DNA of 16,824 nucleotides, from NCBI GenBank assembly GCA_031553675.1, contig JAVBLF010000007.1, forward strand, positions 1 to 16,824, given 5' to 3'. The position numbers were made by a program, and so were the translations under genes. The stretch's first letter is position 1. Every line of letters begins with the position of its first letter. The DNA comes from JAVBLF01 sp031553675. Its GTDB lineage: Bacteria > Bacillota > Clostridia > Christensenellales > CALWSW01. A model generated the notes under the pieces. The model saw only the letters and a program-made list of their open reading frames with translations. It had not been told where the DNA came from and made no database searches. Shown here piece by piece: positions 6,724 to 13,403 of the stretch.

Positions 6724-9700
6724 ATGAGTTTTCGCAAAATTTTTGGAAAGCGCCTGCTTTCAGGCGTGATGGCGGCAGCACTGTCGCTGGGCGCCGTCTT
6801 TGCTTCGGTGCCGGCCTTCGCCGCGGAGGGGGAGCCCACCGAAACGATGACCACCGGGGAAACGGGAGAAAACGCCCCGGCACAAGATACCACCACACCT
6901 CCTACTTCGCAATCCAACGCGACCAACCCCAGCGCAGAAGGCGGCTCTTTGCCGGCCAACGATCCGCCGGCCAAATATCCCGCCGTCGCGTCCAACAGAA
7001 TGCGCTTGATGGCTTCTCCGGCCATCGACCCCTCGAACCTCAACGGTTGGACTGTATTCTCGAACTATTACAACCCGGCTTGGACCTTTACCGATGCGCT
7101 GACCACAAACCCAGCCATCCCGTCGGGCTTCAACGAAACTCCTGGCGGCGGATGGAATCCTTTCTACGGTTGGAAGGATGGTTATACCCGAAATAACCCC
7201 ACCTATTACGATCTCAGCGACAGCCCTGCTGCCGGTGTGAAGAACAAGTCGAACATGCAAGCAGAAGTCTTCAACACGAAGAACGGCGACTACGGCTGCT
7301 CGGCGGTTGCGCACTTCTCGCAGCATATTTACACCGAAGGCACCCAAAACAACGCAGTCATGACCTTCTTGGGCTATGGCACGCAGAACATGACTGACTG
7401 GGCGCTGGCACCTGTGACGAATACCGATCTCAAGGCGATTGGCTTCGACATCGATGCTGCAAACGTATGCGCGCATACACTCTATGCGTTTGGTGTGCTG
7501 ATGAACGCGAACGTCGACAAGACGACCGGCCAACTGACTGGTTACGCCTTGACGTTCAAGATGGACTCTGCTGCCACAAATGAAACTGGCGCGACGGTGC
7601 GCCTCGTCGACCTGACGGCGGGCACGGATGCTGCATCGCTGCATCGTTCGGTGCACTTGCCTGACGGCAAAGCGCTTTCGAATGTGGGCGACTTCAACCT
7701 GGCGAACAGCCCGATCAAGAAGATTCGCGTCGACATGGATCTCGAACCGACGAAAGTCACCGTCGAGATCCGCTACTATGACGCGGCAGGCAACCTGCCG
7801 ACAAACGCGAATCTGACCTACACGGAAACGCTGAAGGACACGCACTTCGCCAACTTCGGCCCCATCGTCGATTACGACGGCGACCACCACAGCTGTACGG
7901 CACTTTCGTACATCAAGTTCGAAAAGCTACAGATCTCGTCGAAGAACTACAGTGTAATCTTCGACAGCAACGGCGGCACGACGAATGCAAGCCCCGATCG
8001 CTATGACGAGATCGAGCCCGGCAAGTCCATCGCCAACCACGGCTATGGCCTGCCGACCCCGCCGACCCGCCCCGGATTCGTCTTCAAAAGCTGGAACTAC
8101 AACAAGGACGGCTCCGGCGCTACGTTTACCGTCAACGATCCGATCAATAAGATCACGACGGTCTACGCGCAGTGGCAAGCGAATTACACGATCACCTACA
8201 ACGATGGCGGCCACGGGACCATGTCGACCCCGAACACCGAACAAGTCGTTCCGGGCAACAAGATCACCGTCGTTCCGACCATCACGGCCCACACGGGCTA
8301 CACCTTCATCGGCTGGAAAGAAGGCACGAACACCTATACGGACGCGCAGATCAAGAACATCACGCCGACCGGCAATATGACGTTCACGGCGCAGTACGCG
8401 CAGGACAGCACCGTCACCTTCATCGCGGGCCCCAACGGTCAGCTCAATGGAGGCAGCCCCCAGTCGGAAAAGGTTCCGCTCAACGATCACGTGAAAAACG
8501 TCCCGACCCCACAGCCGAACGCGAACTACACCTTCCAGTATTGGCAGGGCAGCGACGGCAAGACCTACACGAACGACGCCGCCATCAAGGCGCTCGAGAT
8601 CAAGTCCGACATGACCTTCACGGCAATTTTTGACCTGAAGAACGTGGAAGTGCACTATGCCGCCGGTCCGAATGGAAGCATCACAGGCACGAAGGACTAT
8701 ACCAGCGTCAAGTACGGCGCCGTCCTCGATACGGTCGCGAAGTCGCCGAAACCCGTCCCCAACAAAGATTACATCTTTGATTACTGGGAAGATCTGTCGG
8801 GCAAAAAGGTGAACCCCGCCGTCGATACCGTCGACGACAACTCCAAACTGATCACCGCCCACTTCGCGGACAACAAGAACAACGACGACGAACCCGACTA
8901 CAAGCAGAAGAAGTTCAACGTCACACTCGTTGCCGAAGGCCCCGGCGCATTCGGCGCGAATGACAAGACGAACTTCGTCGTCATCGAATGGAACTTCACG
9001 GGCAAGGACATCCTTGGCCATGCCATCGGTGGCTTCGCTGTTCCGTCGCTGATCCCCGATAAGTCGAAGGAGCCGACCGCCCAGTTCTGGTGCTGGAAGG
9101 ATGATAAGGGCAACAAGATCACCGGCAACCTCGCCGACTTTGTCGTCGATCATGACCAGGTCATCACCGCCCACTTCGACACCGACAAGGATCACGATGG
9201 ACACGACGACTGCGAACAGGGTAAGTTCCTCGTCGATTTCCAGGCCAAAGGCCCCGGTTCGATTTCCGGCACGACGAATTTCACCGTCTTCGAGAAATCT
9301 GACCACAGCCAGAAGCTGAGCGACGCCATTGGAGGCTTCACGCTTCCGACGCTCAAACCCGACGCCGATAGCTGCTTCGATGAGTGGCAGGATGCCGCAG
9401 GCAATCCGATCGCGAATCCCGCCAACTACAACGTCACCAAGAGCCAGACGATCTACGCTGTGTTCGCGGCCGACGAAAACGGGGACAAAATCCCCGACTA
9501 CAAGCAGAACATCTACAACGTCACCTTCACGACCGACTCCGTTGGCCGTCTGACCGGCAAGACGTCGTTCAAGTTCATCGGCGGACGCAAGGGCGATGGC
9601 GTGCCTCTGACAGCCGCAGACGTCGTCAAAGGACCCTACGTCGTTCCGACGCCTTCCGGCATCAGCAGCGAGTACACTTTCGACAAGTGGACCTCGACGC

Positions 9701-10011
9701 CCGGCGGCCTCAACCCCAACAACCTCAGCCTGACGAGTGACGTCAACTTCAACGCGAGCTACAACCAGAAGCTCTATACGATCACGTTCGTGGTCAATGG
9801 CGCTGTCGTCGAAACGCTCAAATTGCCCAAGGGCGAAACGATCGGATCGAAGGCACCGACCGCCGTCGTACCCAGCGGCCAGACCTTCCAGTATTGGGAA
9901 GGCCCCGGCGGATCGCAGTACACTGCGGCGACGATCCAGACTGCTACCGTGACCGGCGACATGGTCTTCACGGCGAAGACGTCCTCGGCCAAGCAGCTTG
10001 GCAAACGCTAA
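6724..10011 (+). CDS. Large secreted protein with InlB/Flg_new-type repeats and Ca-binding linkers (paralog 1)
   Basis: A 1095-residue exported protein. Order: signal peptide (KRLL then a hydrophobic core, probable cleavage after PAFA, about residue 33); Thr/Pro/Ser-rich spacer (35-95); an unrecognised module (101-407) shared with the next two genes, ending in a conserved FGP...HxC segment (H389, C391); then eight beta repeats of the Listeria-Bacteroides type at about 408-484, 488-558, 562-636, 640-714, 731-818, 834-915, 932-1013 and 1017-1085, each with a G-Y-x-F-x-x-W core and a terminal T-A-x-F/W strand. Asp-rich linkers (715-726, 819-830 and 916-928) resemble thrombospondin type 3 calcium sites. 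There is no LPxTG, SLH domain or C-terminal helix; the end is KQLGKR. AAAGGAG at 6711-6717 fixes the start at 6724, not the ATG at 6682. It is likely a cell-surface or adhesin-like protein, by analogy only. Confidence 0.9.
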   Translation: MSFRKIFGKRLLSGVMAAALSLGAVFASVPAFAAEGEPTETMTTGETGENAPAQDTTTPPTSQSNATNPSAEGGSLPANDPPAKYPAVASNRMRLMASPAIDPSNLNGWTVFSNYYNPAWTFTDALTTNPAIPSGFNETPGGGWNPFYGWKDGYTRNNPTYYDLSDSPAAGVKNKSNMQAEVFNTKNGDYGCSAVAHFSQHIYTEGTQNNAVMTFLGYGTQNMTDWALAPVTNTDLKAIGFDIDAANVCAHTLYAFGVLMNANVDKTTGQLTGYALTFKMDSAATNETGATVRLVDLTAGTDAASLHRSVHLPDGKALSNVGDFNLANSPIKKIRVDMDLEPTKVTVEIRYYDAAGNLPTNANLTYTETLKDTHFANFGPIVDYDGDHHSCTALSYIKFEKLQISSKNYSVIFDSNGGTTNASPDRYDEIEPGKSIANHGYGLPTPPTRPGFVFKSWNYNKDGSGATFTVNDPINKITTVYAQWQANYTITYNDGGHGTMSTPNTEQVVPGNKITVVPTITAHTGYTFIGWKEGTNTYTDAQIKNITPTGNMTFTAQYAQDSTVTFIAGPNGQLNGGSPQSEKVPLNDHVKNVPTPQPNANYTFQYWQGSDGKTYTNDAAIKALEIKSDMTFTAIFDLKNVEVHYAAGPNGSITGTKDYTSVKYGAVLDTVAKSPKPVPNKDYIFDYWEDLSGKKVNPAVDTVDDNSKLITAHFADNKNNDDEPDYKQKKFNVTLVAEGPGAFGANDKTNFVVIEWNFTGKDILGHAIGGFAVPSLIPDKSKEPTAQFWCWKDDKGNKITGNLADFVVDHDQVITAHFDTDKDHDGHDDCEQGKFLVDFQAKGPGSISGTTNFTVFEKSDHSQKLSDAIGGFTLPTLKPDADSCFDEWQDAAGNPIANPANYNVTKSQTIYAVFAADENGDKIPDYKQNIYNVTFTTDSVGRLTGKTSFKFIGGRKGDGVPLTAADVVKGPYVVPTPSGISSEYTFDKWTSTPGGLNPNNLSLTSDVNFNASYNQKLYTITFVVNGAVVETLKLPKGETIGSKAPTAVVPSGQTFQYWEGPGGSQYTAATIQTATVTGDMVFTAKTSSAKQLGKR

Positions 10012-10043
10012 GCGCCCATCCGATCCATTGCGATCGGAGCCAG

Positions 10044-10067
10044 CCCCCGCGAAAGCGGGGGTTTTTT
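10044..10067 (+). terminator. Terminator of paralog 1
   Basis: CCCCCGC (10044-10050) and GCGGGGG (10055-10061) close a GAAA tetraloop, followed by six T. This is a textbook intrinsic terminator 33 bases after the stop codon. Confidence 0.95.
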
Positions 10068-10364
10068 GTGTGCAAACGAACGCATGCGCGTGTGGCGAGC
10101 AAGTACGGGGCTGAAAAGTTATACATAAAGAGAGATGAATCGTGCGCGAAATGTAGTTTCGCCGTATTTGGAAACGCAAAGACGACGAGAAACAGCAGGA
10201 AATCATGCTTTTGCAAATGGGAGATGATTGCAGCGATATTTGCAAGTACTAAGAATTATCGACGTAACCGATCGCCGGAAAATGCAAGATTGTGCCCTAA
10301 TCCAGTGGTTTTGAGTAAACGCGGCCGAAGCGGGCAAAGAGTACTTGAAACGTTATCTGATGGA
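10068..10364. other. Gene-free spacer between paralogs 1 and 2
   Basis: This roughly 300-base AT-richer stretch follows the terminator and precedes the next promoter. I see no convincing frame with a ribosome binding site, no RNA gene and no marked repeat here on either strand. Confidence 0.6.
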
Positions 10365-10393
10365 TTGCAAAGATGCAAAATACGTAATATAAT
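10365..10393 (+). promoter_or_regulatory. Sigma-A-type promoter for paralog 2
   Basis: TTGCAA (10365-10370) and a perfect TATAAT (10388-10393) are separated by exactly 17 bases, the same geometry as at 6153-6181. The predicted start is near 10400, giving a leader of about 248 nt. Confidence 0.75.
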
Positions 10394-10399
10394 GGCCTT

Positions 10400-10647
10400 A
10401 AGGTAGACTAGTTTTTTAATGGGTTGCTCGCGCCTACTACGCGAATCTACACATCAACACAAAGACTGAATCTGAATTGGAGGTGAACGCGGAGATTGCC
10501 GCCGCGGGTTCAAGGGGCTCGGGCTTCTTTCATACCGTGCTTCATGGCGGCGAACCAAAAGTTGGCAGATGCTAACGTCCCGGCGTGGGCTCGCTAGCGC
10601 GTAGACCTTCGCGGGACGTTCGGACGCAATGAGAAAAGGAGGCTGAC
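10400..10647 (+). promoter_or_regulatory. Structured 5' leader of paralog 2, with possible pseudoknot
   Basis: TCGCG/CGCGA forms a small hairpin at 10428-10444. GCCGCC (10498-10503) can pair with GGCGGC (10546-10551), and GGTTC (10507-10511) can pair with GAACC (10552-10556); these two pairings interleave, which would make an H-type pseudoknot. AACGTCCCG (10574-10582) pairs perfectly with CGGGACGTT (10612-10620), ending 15 bases before the ribosome binding site at 10635-10642. There is no U-tract. The class of RNA is not recognised. Confidence 0.55.
10496..10597 (+). CDS. Possible 33-residue leader ORF (TTG start)
   Basis: GGAGGTGA (10479-10486), an eight-base match to the anti-Shine-Dalgarno, lies nine bases before TTG at 10496. 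The frame encodes 33 residues beginning MPPRVQGARASFIPCF and stops at TAG 10595-10597, 50 bases before the main start. It overlaps the candidate pseudoknot, so translation and folding would compete. Coding is unproven; ATT at 10495 in another frame is a less likely start. Confidence 0.3.
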   Translation: MPPRVQGARASFIPCFMAANQKLADANVPAWAR

Positions 10648-12744
10648 ATGGGTTTTCGCAAATCGATTCACAAAAAATGGCTGGCGATCGCTCTGAGCGC
10701 CGCTTTGGTGTTCACGCTTATCGCAGCGACGACGCTGCCGAGCTTCGCCGCGGAAGGCGAGCCCGACGCTGTCATGACCGTCGGCGCAGCGAATGACACA
10801 AAGGCTTCGAAAGAGGTCGCCGCACCCGCAAGCGCCAACGTAGAAAAAACCGTTCCCGCTTGGCAGACGGGCGACGGCACCATACCGGCTGCGCCAAGGG
10901 CACTCAAAGCGCCCGCCGCGTCGATCGATCCGTCGGATCTCAGCAGCTGGATCGTCTATGACCACTACTACGACCCCGCCTGGACCGATGGCAACAAGCC
11001 CTCCAACTGGGATTCGAACCATCCGAACCATCCTTTCTTCTATTGGAAAGAAAGCTCCGACAACGCCCAAAGCCATCCGACTTTCTACGATCTGTCGACG
11101 ACGGCGGGCAAGCAGAAGCTCCAATCGGAAGTCCTCGACGGCGTGAAGCACTATGACGGTGTGACGCCGCTTCTCGGATATTTCTCGCAGCACATCTACA
11201 CCGAAGGCAGCGCCAACAATGCCCAGGTGACCTTCCTCGGCTATGGAAAAACCTACAAGACCGACTTTGCGATCGCGCCTGTGACGAGCGCCGAACTCAA
11301 ATCGATCGGTTTTGACATCGACGCGTCGAAGGTCAACGCCCACACGCTCGACGGCTTTGGCGTTTTGATCAATGCCGGCATTACGAGCAGCGGTCTGCTC
11401 AAGGGCTACGCCGTCAACTTCAAGATGTACAACCATGACTCCGACACGAAGAATGGCACGATTCGCCTCGTCGACTACGCCAACGGCGTCGAGGCGGCCA
11501 ACCTGCATGCAGGCACAATCGAACAACTCGCGAGCGGTACACAGCTCGGCACCTTTGACCTGAAGCAAAGCCCGACCGGAAAGATCCGCGTCGACATGGA
11601 CATCGAAGCGACCAAAGTCGTCGTCAAGCTCGCGTACTACACGTCGGCGACCCAGCTCTCGACACCTCAGACCTTCACATCAACGCTGGCCGACACGACC
11701 TACAGCGGTTTCGGCCCCTTCGTCAACTACTCGGGCGAAGACCACGATTGCGGGCGTCTGTCCTACGTCCGCTTCAGCGACATGCAGATGTCGATCGGCT
11801 ATGACGTGATTTTTGACCCGAATGGCGGCAGCTTCCCGCCGGGGACAGTCACGCGCTACAGCTCGATCAGCCCCGGCCATTCAATCGCCGACCACGGCTA
11901 CGGCTTCCCGACGCCGCCGACACGTGCCGGCTATACCTTCATCGGCTGGAACTACAACAAGGACAGCAGCGGCCTCAGCTTCGGCGTGCAAGACCCGATC
12001 AACAAGATCACGACGGTTTACGCCATGTGGAAGGCCGACGTCAAGATCACTTATATCGCGGGCACGGGCGGCCAACTGCAAGGCGGTAGCCCGCAAATCG
12101 AGACCGTTCCGCTCAACCAGCTTCCCCGCAAGGTTCCGACCCCCATCCCCAACACCGGCTACCACTTCAAACACTGGGTTGACGAGACGGGCAAGATCTA
12201 CCTGACGGCGGCCGACATCGCCAAGGTCGAGGCGCTGACCGACAAGACCTATACGGCTATCTTCGACCGCGATCTCGTCAAGGTGGAATACCGCTCGGCG
12301 GGCAACGGCACGCTGCAAGGCACGAGCTATTACCCGCTCTGCCCCGTCGGATTGCCGCTGGCTCAATATGCGCTGGCACCTTACCCCGTACCTGCGGCCG
12401 GTTACAAGTTCGTCGGCTGGACCGACGTCAACAACAAGCCCATCGATCCGGCGACGGCAGTTGTGGGCAGCAACACCTACGTGATCACCGCCCACTTCGA
12501 TCGCCTTTACACGGTGACCTTCGTCGCCAACGGCCAGATCGTCGGCACGAAGCAGCTCGCCAAGGGCGACCTGATCGGACCCGCGCCCGACCCGACGCCC
12601 TTCCTCAAGCTGGGCGACAACTTCGCATACTGGTCGGGTCCGACCGGAAACCATGACAACACGCAGATCCAGTCCGTCGCCTGCACGGGCGACATGACCT
12701 ACACGGCAAAGGTGACATCCGGCAAGGTATTCGGCAAGCGTTAA
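10648..12744 (+). CDS. Secreted protein with four InlB/Flg_new-type repeats (paralog 2)
   Basis: A 698-residue exported protein, the short member of the family. Order: signal peptide (KKWLAIALSAAL core, cleavage near LPSFA, about residue 34); Ala-rich spacer to about 90; the shared unrecognised module (93-384), with the same landmarks FSQHIYTEGS (179-188), GFDIDA (221-226), IRVDMDIE (313-320) and the FGP...HxC segment (H366, C368); then four beta repeats at about 385-461, 465-539, 543-617 and 620-687. Compared with its neighbours it lacks the central repeats separated by Asp-rich linkers, as if that block had been deleted or never gained. The C-terminus is GKVFGKR. AAAGGAGG (10635-10642) fixes the start. 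It is flanked by its own promoter and terminator, so it is a separate transcription unit. A surface or extracellular location is likely; ligand and function are unknown. Confidence 0.9.
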   Translation: MGFRKSIHKKWLAIALSAALVFTLIAATTLPSFAAEGEPDAVMTVGAANDTKASKEVAAPASANVEKTVPAWQTGDGTIPAAPRALKAPAASIDPSDLSSWIVYDHYYDPAWTDGNKPSNWDSNHPNHPFFYWKESSDNAQSHPTFYDLSTTAGKQKLQSEVLDGVKHYDGVTPLLGYFSQHIYTEGSANNAQVTFLGYGKTYKTDFAIAPVTSAELKSIGFDIDASKVNAHTLDGFGVLINAGITSSGLLKGYAVNFKMYNHDSDTKNGTIRLVDYANGVEAANLHAGTIEQLASGTQLGTFDLKQSPTGKIRVDMDIEATKVVVKLAYYTSATQLSTPQTFTSTLADTTYSGFGPFVNYSGEDHDCGRLSYVRFSDMQMSIGYDVIFDPNGGSFPPGTVTRYSSISPGHSIADHGYGFPTPPTRAGYTFIGWNYNKDSSGLSFGVQDPINKITTVYAMWKADVKITYIAGTGGQLQGGSPQIETVPLNQLPRKVPTPIPNTGYHFKHWVDETGKIYLTAADIAKVEALTDKTYTAIFDRDLVKVEYRSAGNGTLQGTSYYPLCPVGLPLAQYALAPYPVPAAGYKFVGWTDVNNKPIDPATAVVGSNTYVITAHFDRLYTVTFVANGQIVGTKQLAKGDLIGPAPDPTPFLKLGDNFAYWSGPTGNHDNTQIQSVACTGDMTYTAKVTSGKVFGKR

Positions 12745-12781
12745 ATGCGCATACGCAATCGCATTACATCGAATGGCAAAG

Positions 12782-12811
12782 GAACCCTCGCATTGAGCGG
12801 GGGTTCTTTTT
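12782..12811 (+). terminator. Terminator of paralog 2
   Basis: GAACCCTCGC (12782-12791) pairs with GCGGGGGTTC (12797-12806), ten pairs including one G-U, followed by five T. It lies 37 bases after the stop codon. The same GGGGGTT theme is seen in the other two paralogs' terminators. Confidence 0.93.
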
Positions 12812-13026
12812 CGCATGTTTATGCTGTAGGCAGCGCGGCGCGCGTCGCAAACGGAAGCGCGTTTCCGGGGTGAAGGATGAATGCGGCGCATTCTTGGGGG
12901 CTATAAATGATACGTTCTCTTGTTCATGCGCGCGCCGGGTTAATCGCGTACTGAAATATCTGGATTTGATCGTAAATTTCATTTTTATAGACATTATTTC
13001 ATATTTATATCATTTTGAATTACCTG
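12812..13026. other. Gene-free spacer between paralogs 2 and 3
   Basis: GC-rich at first, with a small perfect hairpin GAATGC/GCATTC at 12879-12893, then strongly AT-rich toward the next promoter. No frame with a credible ribosome binding site or family resemblance was found. Confidence 0.55.
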
Positions 13027-13056
13027 TTGACTGTATGGCAAATAATGACTTATAAT
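13027..13056 (+). promoter_or_regulatory. Sigma-A-type promoter for paralog 3
   Basis: TTGACT (13027-13032) and a perfect TATAAT (13051-13056) are spaced 18 bases apart in AT-rich DNA. The predicted start is near 13063, giving a leader of about 341 nt. Confidence 0.75.
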
Positions 13057-13062
13057 CTACAT

Positions 13063-13403
13063 AGACCCTGATTTCAGAGTGTTTTGCTGTGTTTGCACTT
13101 TAATATAAACATTAATAAATGCGTATATAGGATATTTTTGCGGTATCCGTATATGCAAACACAGCACCCAACGCAACGATGAAAGGAGAAATGGAACAAA
13201 GGCGTATGTGGTATAGGCAATGAAGCCCGAGGGGCGCGCATTGCAAACGGTGGGTACCCGTTTATTCAAAGCGGAGGCATCGAGCGACTCGCTATGGTGA
13301 GGCGTTCGAAATATGCTCCCCACATCGGACCCGTGTGCACCAACCCCCACTCACAATCGGGTTGGCGAAAAAATGACACCATGATTAACGAAAGGGAACC
13401 AAG
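13063..13403 (+). promoter_or_regulatory. Structured 5' leader of paralog 3
   Basis: TGCTGTGTTTGCA (13085-13097) pairs perfectly with 13154-13166, and inside it 13124-13134 pairs with 13144-13153, giving an 82-nt extended hairpin at the transcript's 5' end. Downstream, GCAATG (13217-13222) and CATTGC (13239-13244) enclose GCCC/GGGC; AAACGG (13245-13250) pairs with CCGTTT (13258-13263); AGCG/CGCT forms at 13283-13293; CCAACCC (13340-13346) pairs with GGGTTGG (13359-13365). The hairpins are almost back-to-back, as in a folded RNA domain. No known riboswitch class was recognised. Confidence 0.6.

Noticed and set aside
7927..10245. Long open frame on the minus strand opposite paralog 1 (and similar ones opposite paralogs 2 and 3)
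   Set aside because: They arise from the GNC-biased codon pattern of the + strand genes; the translations are Arg/Asp/Val-rich low-quality sequence without motifs or ribosome binding sites.
10400..10647. c-di-AMP (ydaO), c-di-GMP or cobalamin riboswitch in the leaders
   Set aside because: Only scattered short resemblances (for example GAACC...CAG...GCTAAC in leader 2) were seen; the conserved core elements in order could not be found, so no class is claimed.
10513..13235. Ten-base match CTCGGGCTTC between leader 2 (+) and leader 3 (-)
   Set aside because: The flanking sequence does not align, so it is probably chance or a shared hairpin arm rather than an inverted copy of one RNA.
13179..13300. 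Two short overlapping frames in leader 3 (ATG 13179/13191 ending TGA 13221-13223, and ATG 13220 ending TGA 13298-13300, joined by ATGA)
   Set aside because: The GGAG is only two bases from ATG 13191, the second start has no clear ribosome binding site, and the region is dense with hairpins; coding is less likely than structured RNA.
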